Shown piece by piece: positions 56,408-64,000 of a stretch of 64,000 bases of DNA. Origin of the DNA: Verrucomicrobiia bacterium (GTDB taxonomy: Bacteria > Verrucomicrobiota > Verrucomicrobiia > Limisphaerales > JADLHS01); assembly GCA_011525685.1 (NCBI GenBank), contig WYBW01000075.1, forward strand, positions 17,070 through 81,069, written 5' to 3'. A program made the translations under genes and the position numbers. Under the pieces are notes generated by a model. It saw only the letters and a list, made by a program, of their open reading frames with translations. It ran no database searches and was not told the DNA's origin. How positions within the stretch are numbered: position 1 is the first letter of the stretch; every line of letters begins with the position of its first letter.

Positions 56408-58243
56408 TCAGTGCTGGCGGCTGCCTTTGTCCGTTTCGTTCTGAGGAATGAAGTCGCTGGAATGACCCGGCACACTGTACTCATACGGCCCGCGATGCAC
56501 CGTGGGTGCGTGGGCGAAATTTCCGTGCGGCGGCGGCGTGGGCGTCTGCCACTCCAGCGTGGTGGCGTTCCAGGGGTTGTCGCTCGTGACTTTCTTGCCG
56601 TGCTTGATGCTCCAAAAGACGTTGATGATGAACGGAATCTGCACCAGCGCCAGGAAGACCGCGCCCCAGAGAATCATCGTGTGCAGATTCATCATCTTGT
56701 CGCTCAACCCACCGATCACCTCCACCCCCTGCTTCTGCAAGGTTGCGGTGGCGTAATTGGCGCCGCCGTCCGCCATGCGCCGGATCATGCCGGACATGCC
56801 TTGGGCGAACATCGGTTGAAACACCACGTTCATGAAGATCAACGACCCCCAGAAATGCACCCGCCCCCAAAACTCATTCATCATGCGTCCGGTCATTTTC
56901 GGAAACCAGTAATAGATCCCCGCGAACAGCGCGAAGATCGTTCCGGGCGCCACCACGTAATGGAAGTGCGCGATCACGTAGTAAGTGTCGTGCAGATGCA
57001 GGTCCGACGCCGCAAACCCCAGCGGTAGTCCGGTCAGTCCGCCGATGCCAAACATGGGCAGGAACGCCAGACAGAAAAGCATGGGGGTGTTGAACCGGAT
57101 CGAACCGCCCCAGAGCGAGATGAAGAAACAGGTCAGGATGATCACCGAAGGAATGGAAATGATCATCGTCGTGGTCTGGAAGAACGTGGCCACCTTTGTG
57201 CCCATGCCGGTGAGATACATGTGGTGCGCCCAGACGATGAACGACAGGAAGCCGATGCAGAGCGCCGAGTAAACCAGCGACTTGTAACCCCAAATCGGCT
57301 TGCGGGTGTTGTTGGCGATGACCTCGCAAACAATGCCCATCGCCGGCAGAATCAGCACGTAAACCTCCGGATGTCCCAGGAACCAGAACAAGTGCTGCCA
57401 CAACAGGGGACTGCCGCCCCCACTGATATTGGCCAGTTCGCCTCCCACCGCCAGGCCCGTGGGCAGGAAGAAGCTCGTCCCAGCCACCTTGTCCATCAGT
57501 TGCATGATACCGGCGGCCTCCAGTGGCGGAAACGCCAGCAGCAACAGGAAGCCCGTCACGAATTGTGCCCAGACGAAAAACGGCAGCCGCATCCACGTCA
57601 TCCCGGGCGCGCGCAACTGAATGATGGTGGCGATGAAATTCACCGCGCCCAGCAGCGATGAAGTGATCAGGAATATCATGCCCACCAACCAGAAAGTTTG
57701 ACCGTCAGTTGGAATGCTGGTCGCCAGCGGCGAGTAGGACGTCCAGCCCGCCTGCGCCGCCCCGCCCGGAATGAAGAAACTCACGAACATGATGATGCCC
57801 CCCAGCACGTAGGCCTGGTAACTGGCCATGTTCACCCGGGGGAACGCCATGTCCGGCGCGCCGATCTGAAGCGGCACCACGTAGTTGCCGAAGGCGCCGA
57901 ACGCCAGCGGCACAATGGCGAGAAACACCATGATGGTCCCGTGCATGGCCCCGAAGGAGTTGTAAAGATCGGGCGACATCACCCCCTTGGCCGCCACGTC
58001 CCCCAGCACCCGCTCCAGCAGCCAGCCGACCAGTGGTATGGGCTGCCCCGGATGCGCGATCTGCCAGCGCATCATCATCATCAGGAAAAAGCCGAACAGC
58101 AGGAACACCAGCGCCGTAAGACCGTATTGAATCCCGATGACCTTGTGGTCCGTCGAGAAGATGTATTTGCGCCAGAAGCCCTGTTCCTCGTGGTGCGCTT
58201 CGTGAACGCCGGCGTGCGGCATCGTGTGAGTTGTGGCCTGCAT
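56408..58243 (-). CDS. coxA: Cytochrome c oxidase subunit I
   Basis: 611 residues with twelve helices. The heme-copper ligands appear in FGAMHGTIMVFLAI (low-spin heme His), FWFLGHPEVYVLILP (CuB His-Tyr pair), VWAHHMYLTG (CuB His-His) and YYVIAHFHYVVAPG (heme a3 and a His). A-type family by GHPEVY. The N-terminus has a His-rich leader (MPHAGVHEAHHEEQG). First of the oxidase subunit genes after ctaB, separated by 121 bp, so it may have its own promoter. Confidence 0.97.
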   Translation of the reverse strand: MQATTHTMPHAGVHEAHHEEQGFWRKYIFSTDHKVIGIQYGLTALVFLLFGFFLMMMMRWQIAHPGQPIPLVGWLLERVLGDVAAKGVMSPDLYNSFGAMHGTIMVFLAIVPLAFGAFGNYVVPLQIGAPDMAFPRVNMASYQAYVLGGIIMFVSFFIPGGAAQAGWTSYSPLATSIPTDGQTFWLVGMIFLITSSLLGAVNFIATIIQLRAPGMTWMRLPFFVWAQFVTGFLLLLAFPPLEAAGIMQLMDKVAGTSFFLPTGLAVGGELANISGGGSPLLWQHLFWFLGHPEVYVLILPAMGIVCEVIANNTRKPIWGYKSLVYSALCIGFLSFIVWAHHMYLTGMGTKVATFFQTTTMIISIPSVIILTCFFISLWGGSIRFNTPMLFCLAFLPMFGIGGLTGLPLGFAASDLHLHDTYYVIAHFHYVVAPGTIFALFAGIYYWFPKMTGRMMNEFWGRVHFWGSLIFMNVVFQPMFAQGMSGMIRRMADGGANYATATLQKQGVEVIGGLSDKMMNLHTMILWGAVFLALVQIPFIINVFWSIKHGKKVTSDNPWNATTLEWQTPTPPPHGNFAHAPTVHRGPYEYSVPGHSSDFIPQNETDKGSRQH

Positions 58244-58364
58244 TTTTTAACTTCGCAATGTTTACGTTCTGATCCGTCAACCGACCAAAAATCCGTCCGC
58301 CAATCCTGAACAGGGGTGCGGGAGTAAACGCACCTTCGTTTCCCAAGTCAACCGCACATTCGCC

Positions 58365-59267
58365 TCACTTCAACTTGTCCCACACCAGCAATCCCAGGAG
58401 CAGCGGCAGGTACCCAATCGAGGCGAAAAAAAGTTGCCGCGCCCGGGCAAGGCTTAACTCGCGTGCAAACCGGATCGCGCACGCGAGGAAACCAACCCCC
58501 AACAAGAGCGCGCCCGCCAGATACCAGCCTCCGGCCAGCCCAAACCAAAACGGGCAGACGCTGAAGACCAGCAGCCCAAGCGCGAACCCCACCGACTGGG
58601 TGGCCGTTCGCCGGCCGTCCGGGTCCACACCGGGCAACATTTGAAAGCCGGCTTTGGCGTATTCGTCGCGGTAAATCCAGGCGATGGCAAAAAAGTGCGG
58701 CATCTGCCAGCAGGCGAGGATCGCAAAAAGCGCCCACCCGCCGCCGTCCAGTCCGCCCCGCGCCGCCGCCCAGCCCATCAACGGTGGCAGTCCGCCCGGA
58801 ATCGCGCCCACTGCCGTGTTGAGCCAGGTCAGGCGTTTGAGCGGTGTATAAATGAACAGGTAACTCACCAGCGACACCGCCCCCAGAACGCAGGTCACGA
58901 GATTCACCAGCAACGCGAGGTAAACCAACCCCGCGACCGAGCAAACCCCGCCGAACAACATCACCGTCACCGGCTGCAACCGGCCTGCCGGCAGGGGCCG
59001 ACTGGCCGTGCGGCGCATCCTGGCGTCGTGATCCCGCTCCAGCAACTGGTTGAGGGCTGCCGCGCCGCTCGCCACCAACGCCGTGCCGAGCATCGTGTGA
59101 AACAATAGCGCGTAATCCATCGCCCCGCGAAGGCCCGCGTAGAAGCCCACCAACGTGGTCAGCAGCACCAGCAGGGTTAGCCGTGCTTTGATCAGATCGG
59201 CGTACACCGCCAGCCAGCCTCGCTCCGCCGTTGCGCCAGTGCTGATAACTTCCGTAGCTGCCTTCAT
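58365..59267 (-). CDS. ctaB: Protoheme IX farnesyltransferase (heme O synthase)
   Basis: 300 residues. UbiA superfamily motif NQLLERDHDARMRRTASRPLPAGRL (Asp-rich, binds farnesyl diphosphate through Mg) and WLNTAVGAIPGGLPPLMGW; nine hydrophobic segments. Converts heme B to heme O for the aa3 oxidase. Its start follows the ctaA stop with no gap (TGA-ATG), so the two are coupled. Confidence 0.96.
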   Translation of the reverse strand: MKAATEVISTGATAERGWLAVYADLIKARLTLLVLLTTLVGFYAGLRGAMDYALLFHTMLGTALVASGAAALNQLLERDHDARMRRTASRPLPAGRLQPVTVMLFGGVCSVAGLVYLALLVNLVTCVLGAVSLVSYLFIYTPLKRLTWLNTAVGAIPGGLPPLMGWAAARGGLDGGGWALFAILACWQMPHFFAIAWIYRDEYAKAGFQMLPGVDPDGRRTATQSVGFALGLLVFSVCPFWFGLAGGWYLAGALLLGVGFLACAIRFARELSLARARQLFFASIGYLPLLLGLLVWDKLK

Positions 59268-60563
59268 TCAGTGATTCGTTACCGTTGCCGGATTGCCGTG
59301 AAATCCGCCGTTCGAGCGGGCGAAATCGCCGGCCAAAGTCTGCCTGACTTGGCCGCTCAACGCCGCCGCGGCGTCGGTGGTCCCGGGTAAACGGCGGAAA
59401 GCAATAATGCACCAGAGCGCGCCTGTCACGAGCGAAAGTGCTCCCACCAACACATGCGCCGTCGCCACATCCGCCGCCTTGTTCGACCAGATCGTCCACG
59501 CCCCCAGCCCGGCTTGGACCAGCATCAGCGCCAGCCAGACCTGGGCAAGCCGCCGCAGTGAGCCGCCCATCACCCCCAAGGCGTTGCCAGCATTACGCCG
59601 CGTCAGCCAGGCGACCCACGCCACACAAAACAAGATGGCCACCGCGACAATCCGATGCGTCATCTGCAACCCGATCTGAAACGATGTAATGGGATTGAGC
59701 GCTGTTACCTCCAGGCGCTGCTGGTTGTACCTCATCACCGACTCCGCATCCATCGCGGGCCAGAGTTTGCCGTATGCCAGCGGAAAATCGGGAATCGCCA
59801 ACCCGGCGTGTTGATGCCGCATGGTCGCGCCCAGCATAAGCTGAAGGAGAATCAGGAGCGTTGTTCCCACGGCGAGCCATCTCAGCCGGCTGCCGGCCGT
59901 TGGATTCAACCACCCTCGTCCGGCGGAAGTTTGTGAGCCTTGGGAAGAAGTCTGAACTCTCCACCAGCGGCTCGTGAGCAAAGCAATGGCGCAAATCAGA
60001 ACGAAGAAAAGTTGCGCCAGCGTGGCGTGAAAAATCCCGATCTCATTCTTGAACCAGACCACCCGCAGCCCGCCCAGCACACCCTGCACCACCACCGCCG
60101 CCAGCGCCACGACCCCCAGCCACCGCAACTGCCGCGCTTCGCGCCCATATCGGTAAAGGCCAAACCCCATCACCAAAACGCCGGCTGCGGCCAAGGTGTA
60201 ATAGACCGGCATCTTTCGGATGCCCAGCAAGACCACCACCAGAATCACCGCGCCCAATCCCAGCCACCGCGACCGGCCGCGCGTCTCCCGCATCCACAAC
60301 CAGGCCGCCAGAATGGCGGTAAGCAAACCGACGAACGCGCCAATCAAACGATGGCTGTGTTCATAGAAAATCCCGCCCACCCACTGGGAAACGGGGAAGA
60401 GAAACATGTTGTAACCGTAAGTGTTCGGCCAGTCCGGCACGGCCATCCCCACACCGTGACTGGTGACCAGTCCGCCCATGCCCAGCAACGTCAGGGTCGC
60501 CAGCGCCGTAAAAACGGCGAAGCGGTTCAGCCAGGGGCTGGGGGTTGTACCGGGTGGTTTCAC
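59268..60563 (-). CDS. ctaA: Heme A synthase (COX15/CtaA)
   Basis: Oxidises the C8 methyl of heme O to a formyl group. About 431 residues from GTG 60563. The conserved heme-binding His region is seen in FYEHSHRLIGAFVGL, IGIFHATLAQLFFVLI, LQMTHRIVAVAILF and ATAHVLVGALSL. An upstream ATG at 60608 would add 15 codons but lies exactly in the loop of the terminator for the preceding gene, so it is rejected as the start. About 25 residues (SSQGSQTSAGRGWLNPTAGS) form a low-complexity loop between helices. Operon with ctaB. Confidence 0.9.
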   Translation of the reverse strand: MKPPGTTPSPWLNRFAVFTALATLTLLGMGGLVTSHGVGMAVPDWPNTYGYNMFLFPVSQWVGGIFYEHSHRLIGAFVGLLTAILAAWLWMRETRGRSRWLGLGAVILVVVLLGIRKMPVYYTLAAAGVLVMGFGLYRYGREARQLRWLGVVALAAVVVQGVLGGLRVVWFKNEIGIFHATLAQLFFVLICAIALLTSRWWRVQTSSQGSQTSAGRGWLNPTAGSRLRWLAVGTTLLILLQLMLGATMRHQHAGLAIPDFPLAYGKLWPAMDAESVMRYNQQRLEVTALNPITSFQIGLQMTHRIVAVAILFCVAWVAWLTRRNAGNALGVMGGSLRRLAQVWLALMLVQAGLGAWTIWSNKAADVATAHVLVGALSLVTGALWCIIAFRRLPGTTDAAAALSGQVRQTLAGDFARSNGGFHGNPATVTNH

Positions 60564-60583
60564 GGGGAAAGTTGGCCGCGTGC

Positions 60584-60624
60584 AAAAAAATAGAACCGCT
60601 GCGGCCATCCCAGCCGCAGCGGTT
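60584..60624 (-). terminator. Rho-independent terminator downstream of the cupredoxin-like gene
   Basis: Minus strand: AACCGCTGCGGC, loop TGGGATG, GCCGCAGCGGTT, then CTATTTTTTTG. Perfect 12-bp stem. It sits between the cupredoxin-like gene and ctaA. Confidence 0.93.
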
Positions 60625-60644
60625 CCCGGGAAAGATTCAGCCGG

Positions 60645-61367
60645 CTATTTCACATCGAGCACCAGGTCCACCTTGGCGCCGTCCGCCGTGACCTCGATCT
60701 CCTTCTCGAATCCGGCAGGGGCCGGAGCGGCCCGGCGGTGCATCGCCACGAGCGTGTACTTGCCCGGCGGCACGTTCTTGATCGTGAATTTGCCGTCCTT
60801 GCCGGTCACATCGAAGTAGGGATGATCCACCACGTTGACGTAGGAAAACATCCAAGGATGCACGTCGCACTTGAAGCGCAGGAAATTCTCCGCTGCCGGA
60901 AACACGAACGTCAGGTCCGCCCCGCCCGCCATCTGCGCCATGTTCGACTCCTTGTTACCCCCCGCCGTATTCACCGGCGTGGGATGAACGTTGTGCAGGA
61001 AGGGATCGGAATTCTTGACAACGATCTTCTGCCCGGTTTGGCACGCGGCCACGTAGGGAACATATTCACAGCCCTTCTGGTCAATCACCAGCGGCGGCGC
61101 GGACGGACCGGTGGACTTGCCGCTGATGCCTTTCAGGGTCACGAACACGTCCGCCAGTTCGCCAGCCTTGCCCACCACGTAAAAGCGTGTGAAAACCGGC
61201 TCGGTATGCATCTTTCCGCAGTTCACATCGTCTTTGAGTTGGGTGATCGGCTTCTCCGGCGGAGGCGTTCCTTTGAGCGTGATCGTGCCGGTGATGTCAC
61301 CAGCGGTGGCGGTTTGTAAACCAGCGGCCAGCGCGGCCAGCAGGGCAAGGTGGGTCGTGGTCTTCAT
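60645..61367 (-). CDS. Exported cupredoxin-like protein with carboxypeptidase-regulatory-like end
   Basis: 240 residues with a signal peptide (LALLAALAAGLQTATA). The N-terminal half has a cupredoxin-like arrangement: a His in LHNVHPTP, then FKCDVHPWMFSYV, giving Cys-x2-His-x2-Met, which matches blue-copper ligands. An extra conserved-looking Cys pair is in VNCGKMH and KGCEYVPYVAACQ. The C-terminus is a carboxypeptidase-regulatory-like beta-sandwich (FTIKNVPPGKYTLVAMHRR). Probably a periplasmic copper protein serving electron transfer or copper delivery to the oxidase encoded downstream. It ends at a strong terminator, so it can be expressed separately. Confidence 0.82.
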   Translation of the reverse strand: MKTTTHLALLAALAAGLQTATAGDITGTITLKGTPPPEKPITQLKDDVNCGKMHTEPVFTRFYVVGKAGELADVFVTLKGISGKSTGPSAPPLVIDQKGCEYVPYVAACQTGQKIVVKNSDPFLHNVHPTPVNTAGGNKESNMAQMAGGADLTFVFPAAENFLRFKCDVHPWMFSYVNVVDHPYFDVTGKDGKFTIKNVPPGKYTLVAMHRRAAPAPAGFEKEIEVTADGAKVDLVLDVK

Positions 61368-61596
61368 ATCATTTGTCTTTCTATCAGCAAAAAAGTGTGA
61401 GTCAGACTATCAGCCGCCCGTTCACCCCGCAAGCGGTTTGGGCGGTTTTCACGGGCGCTCATCGTAGCTTTGACGCAGGCTTATCCGGCGAATTCACCCG
61501 AAAGGCAAGACCTCCCCGGCGCACAACTCGGATCAATGCACGTGAGGCCGGATTTTCGACTCGCTCTTTTCACCAGTTCGTTGGTAGAGTCTCCAT

Positions 61597-62151
61597 GTGA
61601 CCCCGGATGAATCTCACGCTTCACCGAAGCCGGGAGTGTGTTTTCTCACCACCCATTGGAGCGTTGTCCTCGCGGCGGCCAACCACGATGCGAAAGGAGC
61701 GGATGAAGCGCTGGAACGTTTGTGCCGCACCTATTGGTATCCGCTCTATGCCCATGTCCGGCGTCGCGGACATGAACCGCACGAGGCGCAGGACCTGACG
61801 CAGGCTTTCTTCGAGCGGCTGCTTGAGAAGAGTTTCCTGCGGGCGGTGGATCGCAACAAAGGCCGCTTCCGGTCCTTCCTGCTCACGGCACTTGACCATT
61901 TTCTGGCCAACGAATGGCGGCGCGGCCAGTCTCAAAAGCGAGGCGGCGGCAAGCCCCTGTTCTCCCTCGATGACGACTCCGTGGAGGACCGCTATCGCCA
62001 CGAACCGCAGCACAATGAAACCCCCGAGCGGCTGTCGGCAAGCCGCCTTCCCCAGCGCGGGGGGGGGGCCGCAGAAGAGAACTTCAACTTGCCGCGACAG
62101 ATTCTCCGGCAGAGCGGTAAGAAACCCGATGAAAGCAGCCGCCGACAATGA
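61597..62151 (+). pseudogene. ECF-type sigma factor, truncated after region 2
   Basis: 184 codons. The first 150 are a normal ECF sigma region 2: TTHWSVVLAAANHD, ALERLCRTYWYPLYAHVRRRGHEPHEAQDLTQAFFERLLE, RFRSFLLTALDHFLANEWRR. The expected LFERRWAxxLL continuation and the whole region 4 (the -35-binding helix-turn-helix) are missing. After ETPERL the frame runs into a Gly/Arg stretch and a nucleotide element. Probably a deletion fused the front of the gene to the downstream leader region, so it is not a functional sigma factor. Confidence 0.85.
62076..62131 (+). repeat. Conserved element A, first copy
   Basis: AACTTCAACTTGCCG, then GA-AGATTC, CC-GC, GGTAAG and GAT-GAA-like stretches. It matches position by position, allowing about one gap, with 63794-63850. 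It lies directly before the exported-protein remnant. Confidence 0.6.
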
Positions 62152-62179
62152 TTGATCAGTGCCAACACCACGAGTTGCC

Positions 62180-62396
62180 ATGAAAACAATCCGAAATACC
62201 TGGCCCCTGGCCGCCCTTCTCCTGTGCGTTCACCGACGCTGGCTTCGTTCGAAGACACCAACGGTTCTAACTGCAAAGCAACCCCAACCCGGCGAACTCT
62301 TCCGGTTGGACGAACGTGGCGAGCGCCTTCAACAGCCCGGTCAGCCTCACCTTCAGCAACACCGCCAACCGGTTCTTCCGCTTGAAATGGCCCTGA
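62180..62396 (+). pseudogene. Remnant of an exported-protein gene (start fused to end)
   Basis: ATG 62180 opens onto a signal-like segment (KTIRNTWPLAALLLC). From 62304 a different frame reads GWTNVASAFNSPVSLTF and ends SNTANRFFRLKWP, the tail typical of Verrucomicrobia exported proteins. The two parts are out of frame and the body between them is missing. A deletion probably joined the 5' and 3' ends of a large exported protein gene that sat downstream of the sigma factor. Confidence 0.6.
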
Positions 62397-62451
62397 TCGC
62401 TGCGCAGTCATTTCCGCGAGGTGACGCTGCCAAGAACCCCCGGGGGAGAGC

Positions 62452-63639
62452 CTACTCGCAGGCTGCGAGATAGTCCTCCAACGCCGCCACCCAGCGCGCG
62501 CCGGTCGTCACCGATTTCCCCACCCGGCACAGCAACACCTGGCGCGTGGCTTTCACCATTTCCGCGACCTTGCCCAGCCGGGCGAGGTCCTCGGGCGTCG
62601 GCCCGGAGGTAAGCTTGATCTCGATCACTTCGCGCTGGCGGCCGAAATCCAGAACGAGGTCGGCTTCGTATCCGTCGTGACTGCGGAAAAACCACGCGTC
62701 GAATTCCTCGCCTCGGGCGCGGCGGACGGAGAGGATTTGCTCGATGACAAAGCCCTCCCAACTGGCCCCCACCCAAGACTGCGCCAGCAGGTCGTCGTCG
62801 GGCCGGAGCCGCAGCAGGCTGTGGAGCAACCCCGGGTCGCGCCAGTAGAGACGGGGCGATTTGACCAGCCGCTTGCGCAGGTTCGCCTCCAAGGGCGGCA
62901 GGCGGCGGATGAGAAACGCGCCTTCGAGATGATCGAGGTAGGTTTCCACTGTGTGATGCGAAAGGCCAAGGCTTTGGCCGAGCTTTGAAAGGTTGAGGAT
63001 GGCGCCGTGCTCGGCGGCGATCATGCGGAACAGCCGTTGCGTGAGCATTGGTTTGGCGGGCAATCCCCACGCGGGCAGGTCGCGCTCGGCCATCGCGCGC
63101 AGGTAACTGTCCTGCCAGATCGGATAGGCGGCCGGGTCCAACACGCCGCCATCCGGAAAACCGCCGCAGCGCCAGAGGCGGTCGAGGTCGCGGACCTCAC
63201 CCCAGTGGAACGGCGTGAGGTCCAGGATGGCCATTCGGCCGGCGAGCGATTCGCTGACGTTGCGCATCAGCGACGGGGAAACGGACCCGAGCAGGATGAA
63301 CCGTCCGTTCCGCTTTCGCTCGGCGTCAATGGCGCCCCGCAGGCGGCTGAACAGCTCGGGCCAGTTCTGCGCCTCGTCGAAAACGACGGGGCCGGTTTCC
63401 TGAATCGCGTCGTGCCAGAGCGCATCCAGCCGTGTGCGCTCGTCCGGGTCTTCCAGGTTGAAGTAACAGCGGGCCAGCGTGCGGGCGAGGGTCGTCTTGC
63501 CACACTGGCGCGGGCCGACCAGCGCCACGGCGGGGAACAGCTTGAGTCGTTGCTGGAGCAGGTGGGTCAGGTCGCGCGCGATCACGTTGTGAATATTGGA
63601 GATTGATTTCCAATTTGCAAGCCGGCTTGATCCGGGCAT
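62452..63639 (-). CDS. ATP-binding protein, AAA_14/DUF4143 family
   Basis: About 395 residues from ATG 63639 (a GTG at 63585 would give the usual family start VIARDL). Walker A in LFPAVALVGPRQCGKTTLAR, Walker B in GPVVFDEAQNWPELF, sensor GRFILLGSVSPSLM, then the DUF4143 region with a winged-helix (SKLGQSLGLSHHTVETYLDHLEGAFLIRRLPP) and a nuclease-like end YEADLVLDFGRQREVIEIKLTSGPT. Many members flank toxin systems or are stand-alone. Function is not known. Lies between the two copies of element A. Confidence 0.92.
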   Translation of the reverse strand: MPGSSRLANWKSISNIHNVIARDLTHLLQQRLKLFPAVALVGPRQCGKTTLARTLARCYFNLEDPDERTRLDALWHDAIQETGPVVFDEAQNWPELFSRLRGAIDAERKRNGRFILLGSVSPSLMRNVSESLAGRMAILDLTPFHWGEVRDLDRLWRCGGFPDGGVLDPAAYPIWQDSYLRAMAERDLPAWGLPAKPMLTQRLFRMIAAEHGAILNLSKLGQSLGLSHHTVETYLDHLEGAFLIRRLPPLEANLRKRLVKSPRLYWRDPGLLHSLLRLRPDDDLLAQSWVGASWEGFVIEQILSVRRARGEEFDAWFFRSHDGYEADLVLDFGRQREVIEIKLTSGPTPEDLARLGKVAEMVKATRQVLLCRVGKSVTTGARWVAALEDYLAACE

Positions 63640-63793
63640 TTCCCAGGCGGTGGCGGCCGGGAAAACGCGGTGGTTCGCTCCAGACAATTCTCTCCCAGCT
63701 TGGCGGCACAAGGTGCTGCTTTTCGGAGCCTGATCGTGGCTGCGCGGTGAAATGGGGCGCCATCAGGCCTCTTCCCCCAATGCGGCCACCCCT

Positions 63794-63850
63794 CAAAAAA
63801 ACTTCAACTTCCGAGAAAGATTCCCCTGCGGATGGGTAAGGAAGGGATTG
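63794..63850 (+). repeat. Conserved element A, second copy
   Basis: AACTTCAACTTCCGAGAAAG, then ATTCCCC and GGTAAG-GAAG. Same order and spacing as the first copy at 62076, with about 20 scattered differences. It lies about 50-80 bp before the IS630-type transposase. Confidence 0.6.
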
Positions 63851-63932
63851 AACACAGAAACCAGTTCTGACGAGCTAGAGCTTTTACATAAATAATGTAG
63901 CGTGTTTGAGGTGGAGGTGTTAGCCTCCGGTT

Positions 63933-64000
63933 GTGAAAGCCATTCCTGTTGCGGTGCGGGAACGTATCATTCAACTCTACGACCAAGGCAAAGGCACGGC
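63933..64000 (+). mobile_element. Start of an IS630-type transposase, cut by the window edge
   Basis: GTG 63933 reads VKAIPVAVRERIIQLYDQGKGT up to the edge. This is the N-terminal helix-turn-helix typical of IS630-family transposases. Only about 22 codons are visible. The left end of the element is not certain, but a TAATGTAGCG stretch at about 63894 precedes the gene. Confidence 0.7.

Noticed and set aside
60564..60608. ATG at 60608 as the ctaA start
   Set aside because: It lies in the loop of a strong terminator hairpin, and the added residues show no conservation-like features.

Overview
The window reads as a high-GC, gene-dense bacterial chromosome segment, most probably from a Verrucomicrobiota bacterium of the Pedosphaera/Limisphaera type. 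This assignment is an inference. It rests on secreted proteins with thrombospondin-type-3 (DxDxDG) repeats and uncleaved 'TNL..W' style tails, RHS genes, GTP-dependent PEP carboxykinase, an ECF sigma factor with RSFLLTAL/ANEW-type motifs, a caa3-like oxidase cluster with small extra membrane proteins, and heptanucleotide repeats (AAATCCG, GATTGCC) that run through genes. No rRNA, CRISPR array or prophage was seen. There is one tRNA (Val, CAC).

Layout. 1-12976 is accessory. It holds the end of an RHS protein with a peptidase-like tip, a tightly packed operon of exported proteins ending in a vanadium-dependent haloperoxidase (2044-8454), a UPF0175/DUF3368 toxin-antitoxin pair (8972-9675), another exported DxDxDG protein and a large EF-hand/membrane protein. 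13337-31181 is mainly core metabolism and translation: rimO, an RHS pseudogene, leuS, an SMP-30 protein, a P1B-4 metal ATPase, UspA, pckG, the zwf-hypothetical-pgl pentose phosphate operon and metG. 31306-41596 holds a ClC transporter and an envelope block on the minus strand: an epimerase and lipoprotein pair, then rlmD, a GT-C/TPR membrane protein, a GT4 glycosyltransferase and a WecA-like phosphoglycosyl transferase. 41738-53901 holds mtnA, tRNA-Val, nadB, a VapBC-like pair, panC, glutaredoxin, a second SMP-30 protein, an exported methyltransferase, argC-argJ and rplM-rpsI. 54018-61367 is an aa3/caa3-type cytochrome oxidase cluster with heme A synthesis genes (ctaA, ctaB) and a cupredoxin-like protein. 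61597-64000 is decayed accessory DNA: a truncated ECF sigma factor, a remnant of an exported protein, an AAA/DUF4143 ATPase and the start of an IS630-type transposase.

The most unusual features are: (i) in-frame insertions made of heptamer repeats or imperfect inverted repeats inside essential genes (leuS at four sites, rimO, metG, mtnA, a P-type ATPase); (ii) a 27-residue tandem repeat at the C-terminus of an exported beta-propeller/DxDxDG protein; (iii) an approximately 50-bp element present twice (62076 and 63794), once between the sigma factor remnant and its exported-protein neighbour; (iv) a strong terminator whose loop contains the apparent ATG of ctaA, which argues for a downstream GTG start; and (v) a His-rich insertion in oxidase subunit III. 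No wholly new multigene system could be demonstrated. The exported operon at 2044-8454 and the sigma/element remnant are the best candidates for follow-up.
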